In this document: piece after piece, positions 35,047-43,898 of the stretch | Layout: every line of letters starts with the position of its first letter | How positions within the stretch are numbered: the first letter of the stretch is position 1 | Source of the DNA: Hymenobacter armeniacus | Lineage (GTDB): Bacteria > Bacteroidota > Bacteroidia > Cytophagales > Hymenobacteraceae | Assembly: GCF_014699055.1 (NCBI RefSeq) | Contig: NZ_JACXAC010000006.1 | Span: forward strand, 496,001 to 560,000 | Length of the DNA stretch: 64,000 nt | Direction of reading: 5' to 3' | Made by a program: the position numbers and the translations under genes | The notes under the pieces: generated by a model | Databases searched by the model: none | What the model was told of the DNA's origin: nothing | The model's input: only the letters and a program-made list of their open reading frames with translations

Positions 35047-35712
35047 ATGACCCGCATCCTGCTAGCTGACGACCACACCATTCTGCGCGACGGCATTCGG
35101 GCGTTACTTTCTGCCGACGCCGACCTCGACGTGGTGGGCGAAGCCGGCAACGGCGCCGAGGTGCTGGCCATGCTCGAAACCACGCCCGCCGACGTGGTGC
35201 TGATGGACGTGCAAATGCCCGTCATGGACGGTTTTGCCACCATGCCGGAGCTGCGCCGCCGCTTCCCGGAGGTACACGTGCTGGTGCTCACCATGCTCGA
35301 CCACGAAAACTACGTGGCCCGCATGCTGGAAGCCGGAGCCCTGGGCTACGTGCTGAAGAACGCGGCCATCAGCGAAATCACCTACGCCATTCGCACGGTG
35401 GCGGCCGGGAATCCGTTTTTGTGCACCGAAATCGGCCTGAACATGCTCTACAAAGCCGTGGCCAATTCCACGGGCGTGGGCAGCGCCTCCTCCGACGACG
35501 GCGCCGCCCACGCCGGCGCCGACCTCACGGCCCGCGAGCTGGAAGTGCTCAAGCTCATCGCCGAAGGCCTCACCAACGGCGAAATCGCCGACAAGCTCTT
35601 CACCAGCAAGCGCACCATCGAAACCCACCGCCAGAACATCATCGCCAAAACCCAGGCCAAGAACACCGCCGCCCTCATCAAGCTGGCCGTGAGCCGGGGG
35701 CTGATTTCTTAA
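35047..35712 (+). CDS. NarL/LuxR-type response regulator
   Basis: A 221-residue canonical regulator from ATG 35047 (the frame extends upstream without a better start). The receiver has D8/D9 (ILLADDH), phosphoacceptor D54 (VVLMDVQMP), LTM and the Lys in LGYVLKN. The LuxR HTH is LTARELEVLKLIAEGLTNGE then FTSKRTIETHRQNIIAK. It is strongly similar to the divergent gene at 34142, so the pair arose by duplication. No adjacent kinase is visible, which is common for orphan regulators of this type. Confidence 0.94.
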   Translation: MTRILLADDHTILRDGIRALLSADADLDVVGEAGNGAEVLAMLETTPADVVLMDVQMPVMDGFATMPELRRRFPEVHVLVLTMLDHENYVARMLEAGALGYVLKNAAISEITYAIRTVAAGNPFLCTEIGLNMLYKAVANSTGVGSASSDDGAAHAGADLTARELEVLKLIAEGLTNGEIADKLFTSKRTIETHRQNIIAKTQAKNTAALIKLAVSRGLIS

Positions 35713-35771
35713 TAATGAATGGTTATTGATTAATGGTGGGTACTGCGTTACTAGACATTCATCACTAATCA

Positions 35772-36533
35772 CTAATTCAACAGGCCGCCCACGGTGCCGA
35801 TGGTGAGGGCCACGATGACGGTATTGAACAGAAACGACACGCAGCCGTGCAGCAGCGCCACGCCGCGCAGCTCGCGGCTGGCAATGGCGATGTCGGCGGT
35901 CTGGGCCGTCATGCCGATGACGAAGGAGAAGTAGGCGAAGTCGATGTAGTTGGGCTTGAGCTTGGGCCGGGTGGCGTCGCCCTGGTCGTCGGGGAACACG
36001 AGGCCGCCCACGTCGCGGCCGGTTTCTTCGTCCTGGTCGTAATACGTGTGGGCGTAGCGCAGCGTGAACACCACGTGCACCAGCAGCCAGGCCAGCACCA
36101 CGGCGGCTACGCTGAGCGTCACGTGCAGCGTGCTCACGTGGGGCGGCAGCTTGTCGAGCGAATGCAGCAGGCCCACCACCGCGCCCAGGCTGGCCAAGGC
36201 CGCCACCAGCACCAGCACAAAGCCCAAGGTGCGGGGCAGGTCTTCGGTGCCGGCCACGCAGCGAATGTCTTCGGTATCGGCCTCCCACATGCCCAGCAGC
36301 ACCTGCACCAAATCGGCCGCCCCAAACCCGACCCAGCCCATGACGGTGCGGGCCAGCGGACCGATTTCGGCCGCCGGTATCCACGGGGCCAGGGCGTAGG
36401 GCAGCAGCCAGGCCGCCAGCCCGCCCACCAGCAGCGCCAGCCCCAGCCGCCAGCGCACGTCGAGCGAGCGGACCAGTTCGGGGGACGTTTTCTCGGGCGT
36501 GGGGACGGGGGCAGCGGCGCGTTTCTTGCTCAT
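35772..36533 (-). CDS. DUF1345 membrane protein
   Basis: A 253-residue protein from ATG 36533. Four to five hydrophobic helices (LGLALLVGGLAAWLLPYALA, LGFVLVLVAALASLGAVVGL, VAAVVLAWLLVHVVFTLRYA and the C-terminal GCVSFLFNTVIVALTIGTVG) and the YIDFAYFSFVIGMTAQTADI block match DUF1345. Function is unknown in the family. It diverges from pncB, with which it shares an 82-bp gap. Confidence 0.85.
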   Translation of the reverse strand: MSKKRAAAPVPTPEKTSPELVRSLDVRWRLGLALLVGGLAAWLLPYALAPWIPAAEIGPLARTVMGWVGFGAADLVQVLLGMWEADTEDIRCVAGTEDLPRTLGFVLVLVAALASLGAVVGLLHSLDKLPPHVSTLHVTLSVAAVVLAWLLVHVVFTLRYAHTYYDQDEETGRDVGGLVFPDDQGDATRPKLKPNYIDFAYFSFVIGMTAQTADIAIASRELRGVALLHGCVSFLFNTVIVALTIGTVGGLLN

Positions 36534-36615
36534 GGGGCCGCCAAGGTAGGGCCGCGCGGGCCGTTGCTCCCAGCCCCAAAAAGCAAAAAGTCCGGCCCCG
36601 CTGTTACTTCGCGGT

Positions 36616-38106
36616 ATGAACACAGCCCCCCTTTCCGGCCTCTACGCGCCCTCGCTCGCCCTCGTCACCGACTTGTACCAGCTCACCATGGCCTATGGCT
36701 ACTGGCAGCAGGGCATGCAAGACCGCGAGGCCGTGTTTCACCTCTACTTTCGCAAGGCCCCCTTCCAGGGCGGCTACGCGGTGGCGGCGGGCCTGGCCCT
36801 GGCCGTGGACTGGGTGGAAAACCTGCGTTTCTCCGAAGACGACCTGGCTTACCTGGGCAGCCTGCGCGGCAGCAAAGGCGCGGCCATGTTTCCGGCCGAC
36901 TTTCTGGACTACCTGCGCCAGCTGAAGTTCACTTGCGACATCGACGCCGTGGCCGAAGGCACCGTGGTGTTTGGCAACGAGCCGCTGGTGCGCGTGCGCG
37001 GGCCGCTGCTGCAAGCCCAGCTGCTCGAAACGGCCCTGCTCACGCTCATCAATTTCCAGACCCTGATTGCCACCAAGGCCGCCCGCATCCGCGAGGCCGC
37101 CGGGCCCGCCGACCAGGTGCTTGAGTTTGGCCTGCGCCGCGCCCAGGGCTTCGACGGCGGCCTGGGCGCCAGCCGGGCGGCCTACCTGGGCGGCGCCGAT
37201 GCCACCAGCAACGTGCTGGCCGGGCAGCGCTACGGCATTCCGGTGAAGGGCACGCACGCCCACAGCTGGGTGCAGGCCTTCGGCGACGAAACGCAGGCGT
37301 TTTCGGCCTACGCGCAGGCATTTCCGGACGACTCGGTGTTTCTGGTGGATACCTACGACACGATTGAGGGCGTGCGCCGGGCCATTTCGGTGGCGCGCGA
37401 CATGCGGGCGCAGGGGCACGAGCTGGCCGGCATCCGGCTCGATTCGGGCGACTTGGCCTATCTCAGCCGCGAGGCCCGCGCGGTGCTCGACGAGGCCGGC
37501 TTTACGGAAACGCGCATCGTGGCCAGCAACGACTTGGAGGAAAACCTCATCACCAGCCTCAAGCAGCAGGGGGCCCGCATCGACACCTGGGGCGTGGGCA
37601 CCCAGCTGGTGACGGCCTACAACCAGGCCGCGCTGGGCGGCGTGTACAAGCTGGCCGCCCTGCGCAAGGCCGACGACTCGGGCTGGGATTTCACCATCAA
37701 GCTCTCGGAGCAGGTGGCCAAAACCAGCATTCCGGGCATTTTGCAGGTGCGCCGTTACCTCAACGAGTACGGCAAGCCCCGCGCCGACATGCTCTACAAC
37801 ACCGCCCAGCCCCTCCCCGACCAGCTCATCCTCATCGACCCGGCCGACCTCACACGCCGCCTGGCCATCAAGCCCGAAACCAAGTTCAAGGAGCTATTGG
37901 AGCCGGTGTTCCGCCAGGGCAAACGGGTGCTGGAGCTGCCCACGCTGGCCGAAAGCCGTGCCCACGCCCAGCGCGAGGTGCAAAGCCTCGACCCCAGCAT
38001 CCGCCGCTTCCTCAACCCCCACATTTTTCCGGTGGGCCTCGAAAAAACGCTCTGCGAGTACCGCACAGAGCTGATTCTGGAGAAAAAGCCGGTACGCGGA
38101 GCGTAG
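36616..38106 (+). CDS. pncB: nicotinate phosphoribosyltransferase
   Basis: A 496-residue enzyme that converts nicotinate, PRPP and ATP to nicotinate mononucleotide in the Preiss-Handler NAD salvage pathway. Typical segments are LVTDLYQLTMAYGYWQQGM, FGLRRAQGFDGGLGASRAAY, GTHAHSWVQAF and RLDSGDLAYLSREAR. It is of the longer type (about 490 residues) found in many bacteria. The gene appears to stand alone. Confidence 0.95.
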   Translation: MNTAPLSGLYAPSLALVTDLYQLTMAYGYWQQGMQDREAVFHLYFRKAPFQGGYAVAAGLALAVDWVENLRFSEDDLAYLGSLRGSKGAAMFPADFLDYLRQLKFTCDIDAVAEGTVVFGNEPLVRVRGPLLQAQLLETALLTLINFQTLIATKAARIREAAGPADQVLEFGLRRAQGFDGGLGASRAAYLGGADATSNVLAGQRYGIPVKGTHAHSWVQAFGDETQAFSAYAQAFPDDSVFLVDTYDTIEGVRRAISVARDMRAQGHELAGIRLDSGDLAYLSREARAVLDEAGFTETRIVASNDLEENLITSLKQQGARIDTWGVGTQLVTAYNQAALGGVYKLAALRKADDSGWDFTIKLSEQVAKTSIPGILQVRRYLNEYGKPRADMLYNTAQPLPDQLILIDPADLTRRLAIKPETKFKELLEPVFRQGKRVLELPTLAESRAHAQREVQSLDPSIRRFLNPHIFPVGLEKTLCEYRTELILEKKPVRGA

Positions 38107-38141
38107 CCACGGCGCGCGCGCGCTGACAAGGCGCTGCCGGT

Positions 38142-38621
38142 TTAGTCGAGTTCCAGCCAGGCCTCTTCTTGGGGCGCCGCACGCTCTGGCTGGGTGCGCG
38201 GCGCCGGCCGGTGGCCCGGCACAAAGCTGAGCAGCGCAATGACCAACGTGAAGAAGATGGCCAGCACGGTGACGAACTGATGGGACACCACGCGGTTTTT
38301 GGAGAAGATGAGCATGACGACCAGCACGAGGAGCAGGCCGTCGGAAGCCCAGACCAGGAGGCCGTCGCCGGACCAGTGCATCAGGCGGAACACCACGGTC
38401 AGAATGCCCAGCGTGAGGGTGGCCACCATGACGTAATTGAGCACGTCGGAGGTGCCGGCTTCGGCATTGGCGCGGGCCGTGAAGCCCAGCACCGAACCCA
38501 GCAAGGCCCCAAAGCCGGACAGCAACAGCGCATCGGCGCCGGCCCACCAATTGAGCTTGAAATACACGCCCACCAAGCCACATACCAGCGCCGCGCCGTT
38601 GAGGAGTCGTTTCCTATTCAT
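38142..38621 (-). CDS. small multi-helix membrane protein, GldL-like motifs
   Basis: A 159-residue protein with four to five hydrophobic helices. The stretches VYFKLNWWAGADALLLSG and VVFRLMHWSGDGLLVWASDG resemble the K-x-W/H-x-x-GA-D segment found near the membrane helices of GldL and related Bacteroidota proteins. It lacks the large GldL cytoplasmic tail, so it is not GldL itself. The C-terminal 25 residues are charged and soluble. Its role is unknown. Confidence 0.62.
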   Translation of the reverse strand: MNRKRLLNGAALVCGLVGVYFKLNWWAGADALLLSGFGALLGSVLGFTARANAEAGTSDVLNYVMVATLTLGILTVVFRLMHWSGDGLLVWASDGLLLVLVVMLIFSKNRVVSHQFVTVLAIFFTLVIALLSFVPGHRPAPRTQPERAAPQEEAWLELD

Positions 38622-38693
38622 GCAGAAGAGATGCCGTTTAGCACAAATAACGGCAAACCGCGCCCCGCATTACTCAAACAACACTATATAATT

Positions 38694-38729
38694 GCCCCGG
38701 CCTGCCCCGGCAGCGAGGCAGGCCGGGGC
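38694..38729 (-). terminator. GC-rich hairpin after purM
   Basis: Perfect 13-bp arms (38694-38706 and 38717-38729) with a 10-nt loop lie just downstream of purM on the minus strand, followed by an AT-rich tract without a clean T-run. It probably ends the purine operon. Confidence 0.55.
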
Positions 38730-38744
38730 TGTCAGGTGCCGCGC

Positions 38745-39842
38745 CTAAGCGTAGCGCAGCTCCCCGGCCTGCACGCGCAGCGTCACGCCGCGCTCAGCCG
38801 TGAGGTGGCCGGCCACTTGCGCCACGTAGCCATTTTCCTGCAGCGAGGCCACCACGGCGGCGGCACTGGCTTGCTCGGTCACGAGCAGCATGCCGGTGCC
38901 CATGTTCCAGTAGAGGTAGGCCGTTTCGGTGTCAATGGCGCCAATTTCGCAGAGGCGCTGCATGGCGGGCAGCGGAGCAAAAAGATTATCCAGCACCGCG
39001 CCCAGGCCGTTTTTGAGCACGCGCTGGAAGTTGTCGGCCACGCCGCCGCCGGTGATGTGGGCGGCGCCGTGCAGCGGCAGGCCGGCATCGAGCAGGGCCG
39101 CCACGCCGGGCGAATAAATGAGCGAAGGGGCCAGCATGGCCTCGCCCCAGGTGGCGTACTGGTCGGCGTCGGTGCCGTCGTAGGGCGCTTCGTGCCAGTT
39201 GTCGCCGAAGAGGCGCGTGAGCGTTTTGCGGGCCAGCGAGTAGCCGTTGGAGCGGAACGAGGGCGACTGCAAAGCCACCACGGCCATGCCGGCCTGGGCC
39301 GTGTGCCCGCTCAGGGGCCGCGCCAGGCGGGGGTGCAGGCTGCCGATGGCCGTGGAGCACCAGTTGAAGTTCATTTTCGCGCCCGGCCAGCCGCCGATGC
39401 GGTTACCGAGCTCCGCAATTTCGCCGCCGGTGATGGCGATTTGGGCGAAGTTGCAGGCGTCGTGCAGGCCGCGCATCATCTGGTCCACCACGTCGTAGTC
39501 GAGGTGGTTCACGTCGATGATGTTGGAAAGGTTGGTGGGCACGAAGCCGGCCACGATGAGGTCGTCGGCGGTCATGGCCACCAGGTCGAAGCCCAGGGTG
39601 TCGTAGCGGCCGGTGCGCTCGGCCACTTCAATCTTGGTCCCGATGCCGTCGGAGCTGATGCCGAGGCGGGCGTTGCCGAAGCGAATTTCGTTGGCAAAGC
39701 CGCCGTCGAGGTCCTGGGCGGCTTCGCCGGGCTTGCCGGCGCGGTTGGCGAAAGTTTTTTTGGCCCAGCCGTAGGCGTTGCGGGAAGCGGCGTTGCCTTC
39801 TTCGATGGAGTAGCCGGCGGGGTTGTTGGTGGTGTCGTTCAT
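38745..39842 (-). CDS. purM: phosphoribosylformylglycinamidine cyclo-ligase
   Basis: A 365-residue AIR synthetase, step 5 of purine synthesis. It has SRNAYGWAKKTFANRAGKPG, the ATP-binding LGISSDGIGTKIEVA, then VAMTADDLIVAGFVPTNLSN, ITGGEIAELG and a C-terminal HITGGGVADNFQRVLKN. It is last in the minus-strand pur operon and is separated from purF by a 145-bp gap with an inverted repeat. Confidence 0.94.
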   Translation of the reverse strand: MNDTTNNPAGYSIEEGNAASRNAYGWAKKTFANRAGKPGEAAQDLDGGFANEIRFGNARLGISSDGIGTKIEVAERTGRYDTLGFDLVAMTADDLIVAGFVPTNLSNIIDVNHLDYDVVDQMMRGLHDACNFAQIAITGGEIAELGNRIGGWPGAKMNFNWCSTAIGSLHPRLARPLSGHTAQAGMAVVALQSPSFRSNGYSLARKTLTRLFGDNWHEAPYDGTDADQYATWGEAMLAPSLIYSPGVAALLDAGLPLHGAAHITGGGVADNFQRVLKNGLGAVLDNLFAPLPAMQRLCEIGAIDTETAYLYWNMGTGMLLVTEQASAAAVVASLQENGYVAQVAGHLTAERGVTLRVQAGELRYA

Positions 39843-39848
39843 GCGGTT

Positions 39849-39983
39849 CGCCTCACCCCCCGGCCCCTCTCCGAAGGGAGAGGGGGAGCCGAGGCGGCGC
39901 AGGAGTTTTGGTAAGCTTGATTAACTGGATTTCTTCGTCTGGCGCCCCCTCTCCCTGAGGAGCGGAGGCCGGGGGGTGAGGCG
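39849..39983. repeat. inverted repeat between purF and purM
   Basis: Perfect 17-bp GC-rich arms (39849-39865 and 39967-39983) plus a nested CCCTCTCC pairing fill the gap. The arms contain the run GCCTCACCCCCCGGCC. Confidence 0.88.
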
Positions 39984-39987
39984 CCCG

Positions 39988-41484
39988 TTAATGTTCTGTG
40001 GGCGCCGGCGCTTTCGCGCTCACCGACTGGCCTTTTTTACTGTTGCGGTGGCTGGCGCGCTCCTCCTGAATGTGGCGCAGGTAGTGCGTCACGTCGCCGG
40101 TGGGGTACTTGCCCGAGAAGCAGGCGAAGCAGCTGCCGCCGTGGCCTTTTTCTTCGGCAAACAGCTCCTCCAAATCCGCCAAATCCTGGTAAATCACCTT
40201 GTCGGCCTCGATGTAGCGGCAGATTTCGTCCTCCGTGTAGTTGGCCGCAATGAGCTCGGTGCTCATGGCCATGTCGATGCCGTAGATGCAGGGCGACACA
40301 ATGGGCGGGGCGCTGGAAATAAAATACACCTCGGTGGCTCCGGCGTCGCGCAGCAGCCGCACAATGCGGCGCGACGTGGTGCCGCGCACGATGCTGTCGT
40401 CGACCACGGCCACTTTTTTGCCTTCCACAAACTCGCGGATGGGGTTCAGCTTTTTCTTCACCACGTCCTCGCGCCCGGCCTGGGTGGCCACGATGAAGGA
40501 GCGGCCCATGTGGTTGTTTTTCACCAGGGCGCGGCGGTAGGGCACGCCGATGGCCTCGGCCAGCCCGGAGGCGGCGAAATAGCCGGAGCTGGGCACGTCA
40601 ATCACCATGTCGGGCCGCAGGCCGGCGTCGGCCACTTTGCGGGCCAGGCGCTTGCCGAGGCGCACCCGCTCGCGGGCCACCAGGCGGCCGTGAATGGTGG
40701 AATCTTCGCGGGCGAAATAAATCTGCTCGAAAGCGCAAAACGCCTTGGGCAGGGCGTAGGGGTTTTTGAAGTGAACCTGGAAGTTGTTGTCGATGAACAC
40801 GGCCTGCCCCGGGCCCACGTTTTTAATGAATTCGAAACCCAGGAAATCGAAGCAGGTGCTTTCCGACGCAAAGGCGTACACGGGCCCGGCGGCGGTGTCG
40901 CGCCGGCCCAGCACCAGCGGCCGGATGCCCAGCGGGTCGGTGAAGGCCAGCAGGCCGTGGCCGGCAATGAGCGTAATGGTGGCGTAGGCGCCCTTCACCA
41001 GCTCCTGGGTGGTTTCCACGGCGTCGAAAATGTCGACCACGGAGAGGTGGTCCAGGTCTTTCACGCGCAGCTCCGAGGCGAAGGTGTACATGATGAGTTC
41101 CAGGTCGTTGGTGGTTTTGGGCAGCACGTGGTACTGGTCGTGCAGGCGCTTGGCCACCTCGCGAAAGTTGATGACGTTGCCGTTGTGCACCATGGCCAGC
41201 CCGAAGGGGTAGCTGGTGGTGAAGGGCTGGGCCAGGTTCGAGTCGTTGGCGCCCTGCGTGGTGTAGCGCACGTGGCCGATGCCGCTATTGCCCTTGAGCT
41301 TCTTCACGTGCTTTTTCTTGAACACGTCGTTCACCAGCCCCTGCCCCTTGTGCAGGTGGAAAGCCATGCCGTCGAAGGTGGCAATGCCGGCCGCATCCTG
41401 CCCGCGGTGCTGCAGGGCGGTGAGGCCCACCACCATGTCGGCCACTACATCATCGGGACCGTGAAAACCTACTATTCCGCACAT
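39988..41484 (-). CDS. purF: amidophosphoribosyltransferase
   Basis: A 498-residue enzyme, first committed step of purine synthesis. Cys2 at the N-terminus (MCGIVGFHG) is the glutaminase nucleophile and is exposed after Met removal. GLTALQHRGQDAAGIATFDG, then a C-terminal PRTase domain with VAVVDDSIVRGTTSRRIVRL (PRPP loop) are clear. It lies 12 bp after purN. Confidence 0.96.
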   Translation of the reverse strand: MCGIVGFHGPDDVVADMVVGLTALQHRGQDAAGIATFDGMAFHLHKGQGLVNDVFKKKHVKKLKGNSGIGHVRYTTQGANDSNLAQPFTTSYPFGLAMVHNGNVINFREVAKRLHDQYHVLPKTTNDLELIMYTFASELRVKDLDHLSVVDIFDAVETTQELVKGAYATITLIAGHGLLAFTDPLGIRPLVLGRRDTAAGPVYAFASESTCFDFLGFEFIKNVGPGQAVFIDNNFQVHFKNPYALPKAFCAFEQIYFAREDSTIHGRLVARERVRLGKRLARKVADAGLRPDMVIDVPSSGYFAASGLAEAIGVPYRRALVKNNHMGRSFIVATQAGREDVVKKKLNPIREFVEGKKVAVVDDSIVRGTTSRRIVRLLRDAGATEVYFISSAPPIVSPCIYGIDMAMSTELIAANYTEDEICRYIEADKVIYQDLADLEELFAEEKGHGGSCFACFSGKYPTGDVTHYLRHIQEERASHRNSKKGQSVSAKAPAPTEH

Positions 41485-41496
41485 ATCAAAGGGGGG

Positions 41497-42165
41497 TTAT
41501 TTCTGGTCAATTAAGCCGTATTGCTTGCTGGTAATGAGCCACGCCAGCGTTCGGGCGTACAGTTCGTGTTCCACCGCCAGGCCGCGGCGCTCCACCTCGG
41601 CCAGGGTATCGGCCCCGCGCAAATCCACGGTTTGCTGGGCGAGGATGGGGCCGGTATCGAGCCCTTCGTCAACCAGGTGCACGGTGATTTTGGTTTCGGG
41701 CAGCTGGTTCTCAAACGCCCATTCGTAGGCGTGCAGGCCCTGGTGCTGGTGGGTGTCGGCGGGGTGAATGTTGAGAATGCGGCCCGCGAAGGGCTGAATG
41801 AAGGCCGGCGACAGAATGCGCATGTAGCCCGCCAGCACCACCACATCGGGCCGGTACTGCTGCAGCAGCGCCGCCGCGTCGGCATCGAATGCTTCGCGCT
41901 TGCGGCCCTGGCTGGGCAGCGAGGCCACCGGGCAGCCCTGCTCGGCGGCAAAGGCCAGGCCGGGCGCATCGGGCTTGTTGCTGAAGACCACCACCACTTC
42001 GGCCAGGTCTTTCAGCACGCCGGTTTTGGTGGCTGCCACCAGCGCCAGCATGTTGGAGCCGCGGCCCGACAGCAGGATGGCCAGGCGGACCTTCCTCCCC
42101 CCCGCCCCCTCGCCAAACGAAAGGGCCGACTGCTTGAATTGCTCAAAAGAGGCGAGGAGCTTCAT
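41497..42165 (-). CDS. purN: phosphoribosylglycinamide formyltransferase
   Basis: About 222 residues from ATG 42165; a TTG at 42192 adds nine. The core begins VRLAILLSGRGSNMLALVA, with the catalytic segment GYMRILSPAF and ILNIHPADTHQHQGLHAY (Asn and His). It transfers formyl from 10-formyl-THF to GAR. The first about 25 residues (SFEQFKQSALSFGEGAGG) are not typical of PurN; they look like an added leader derived from GC-rich intergenic sequence. The core starts near residue 26. Confidence 0.9.
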   Translation of the reverse strand: MKLLASFEQFKQSALSFGEGAGGRKVRLAILLSGRGSNMLALVAATKTGVLKDLAEVVVVFSNKPDAPGLAFAAEQGCPVASLPSQGRKREAFDADAAALLQQYRPDVVVLAGYMRILSPAFIQPFAGRILNIHPADTHQHQGLHAYEWAFENQLPETKITVHLVDEGLDTGPILAQQTVDLRGADTLAEVERRGLAVEHELYARTLAWLITSKQYGLIDQK

Positions 42166-42188
42166 CAGTTTCAGTTGGGCTTCTGGTC

Positions 42189-43481
42189 TCAATTTACGGC
42201 GCTGGCGGTTAGCACCGGCGCGGGGCGCTGGGCAATGTCGGGGCGGAAGTAGGCGCCTTCGAAGGTGACGCGGGCGCAGGCGTCGTAGGCGCGGGCGGTG
42301 GCTTCTTCCAGGTCGCGCCCGTGGGCGGTGAGCACGAGCACGCGGCCGCCGTTGGTCACCAGCTGGCCGGCATCATTGCGCCGGGTGGCGCCGTGGTAGG
42401 CGCGCACGTCGGCCGGCAGGTGGTCGAGGCCGGAGATGGGGAAGCCGGTGGGAAACGTCGGCGCCGGGTAGCCGCCCGAAGCCAGTACCACGCCCACAAA
42501 CGCGCCCGGCCGCTGCCGCACGCCCTGCTGGGCCAGGCTGCCATCCAGCGTCGCCTCAATGAGCGTGAGCAGGCTGCTGTCCAGCGCGGGCAGCAGGACT
42601 TCGGCCTCGGGGTCGCCGAGGCGCACGTTGTATTCCAGCAGCTTGGGGCCGCTGGGCGTGAGCATGATGCCGAAATAGAGAAAGCCCCGGAATGCAAACT
42701 GCTCCCGTTGCAGCCCTCGTAGCGTGGGGTCCACAATGTCGCGCCGGACGGCGGCCAGCACGTTGTCGTCGGCGAAGGGCACGGGGCAGTAGGCACCCAT
42801 GCCGCCGGTGTTGGGGCCCTGGTCGCCGGCCAGCAGCTGCTTGTGGTCTTGCGAAGTGGCCAGCAGGCGGATGGTGATGCCATCGGTGAGGCCGATGATG
42901 CTGATTTCGGGGCCGGTCAGCTTTTCTTCGAGCAGAAAAGAAAACCAGCCCGAATAGCTCGCTTGCAGGTCATCGAAAGCGGCCTCGGCTTCGGCCGGCG
43001 ACGAGCACACGTATACGCCCTTGCCGGCGGCCAGGCCGTCGTACTTCACCACCACGTGCCCGCCCAGCTCGGCCGCTTTGGCGCGAGCGGCCGCAATGTT
43101 GTCGCTCCGAAACGGCCAGGCCTGCGCCGTGGCCACGCCGTGGCGGCGCATGAACTCCTTGCTCCACACCTTCGAGCTTTCCAGCCGCGCCGCCGAGCGG
43201 GTCGGGCCAAACACCCGGATGTCGGAACCGGCAAAGAAGTCGGCGATGCCGGCCGCCAACGGCGCTTCGGGGCCCACCACGATGAGCGTGGAGTCCTGGG
43301 CCTGGGCATAGGCCCGCACCGCTTCAAAATCGAGCGGGTTGAAGCCCAACTGGCTGTTCGGGATGCTGGCGTTGCCGGGCAGCACGTGCACCGTGGCCCC
43401 GTCGCGGGTCAGCTTTTCGGCCAGGGCGTGCTCGCGCGCGCCGGAGCCAAGGAGCAAAACGTTTTTTGAGGTGGTCAACAT
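42189..43481 (-). CDS. purD: phosphoribosylamine--glycine ligase
   Basis: A 430-residue ATP-grasp GAR synthetase. N-terminal LLLGSGAREHALAEKLTRDG, then VVVGPEAPLAAGIADFF, the ATP-grasp core VVKYDGLAAGKGVYVCSSPA and the metal-binding YNVRLGDPEAEVLLPAL. It couples phosphoribosylamine with glycine. It lies 18 bp downstream of the NTF2-like gene in the operon. Confidence 0.95.
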   Translation of the reverse strand: MLTTSKNVLLLGSGAREHALAEKLTRDGATVHVLPGNASIPNSQLGFNPLDFEAVRAYAQAQDSTLIVVGPEAPLAAGIADFFAGSDIRVFGPTRSAARLESSKVWSKEFMRRHGVATAQAWPFRSDNIAAARAKAAELGGHVVVKYDGLAAGKGVYVCSSPAEAEAAFDDLQASYSGWFSFLLEEKLTGPEISIIGLTDGITIRLLATSQDHKQLLAGDQGPNTGGMGAYCPVPFADDNVLAAVRRDIVDPTLRGLQREQFAFRGFLYFGIMLTPSGPKLLEYNVRLGDPEAEVLLPALDSSLLTLIEATLDGSLAQQGVRQRPGAFVGVVLASGGYPAPTFPTGFPISGLDHLPADVRAYHGATRRNDAGQLVTNGGRVLVLTAHGRDLEEATARAYDACARVTFEGAYFRPDIAQRPAPVLTASAVN

Positions 43482-43499
43482 GGGGAAGCCTGTAGCGGC

Positions 43500-43883
43500 T
43501 TAGCTGATGTCTTGAATGGAAATAATCTGGCCGTGGGCAAAGCGGAAAACGGACTTGCCCTGCAAGCGCAGGGTGTCACCAGGCTTCAAGCCGTTCGGAA
43601 ATGCAAGGGCCGCCACGCCGGTGTAGTCAATGGCCACTTCCACCTGGTCATCGGTCACCTGCCACTCGGTGGCCCGCTGTTCCCGCTGCGAGAAATACGG
43701 CAACGCCTGTTCGGCTTGTTGCCGGAAGCTCTCTTTGCCGGTGGTGGTGAGATTCACGGCGCCGTCGGCAATGTTCTGAAACACCACGTCGTCGTGCAGG
43801 GGCGCAAGCATGCCGTCCACATCAAAGCGGTTGTACGCTGCGATGTAGGCTTCAACCAGCTGCTTCTGTTCCGTGGCATTCAT
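43500..43883 (-). CDS. SnoaL/NTF2-like protein within the purine operon
   Basis: A 127-residue protein without signal peptide. The SnoaL/NTF2 cone fold is suggested by LVEAYIAAYNRFDVDGMLAP then LHDDVVFQNIAD, and a strand-rich C-half ending FRFAHGQIISIQDIS. It sits 15 bp after purC/E and 18 bp before purD, with no visible promoter of its own. No purine role is known for this family, so its insertion in the operon is unexplained. Confidence 0.85.
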   Translation of the reverse strand: MNATEQKQLVEAYIAAYNRFDVDGMLAPLHDDVVFQNIADGAVNLTTTGKESFRQQAEQALPYFSQREQRATEWQVTDDQVEVAIDYTGVAALAFPNGLKPGDTLRLQGKSVFRFAHGQIISIQDIS

Positions 43884-43898
43884 CAGGGGTGGGGTTGC

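Noticed and set aside
38142..38621. GldL gliding motor protein
   Set aside because: Only the K-x-W/H membrane motif is similar; the length and missing cytoplasmic tail do not fit GldL.
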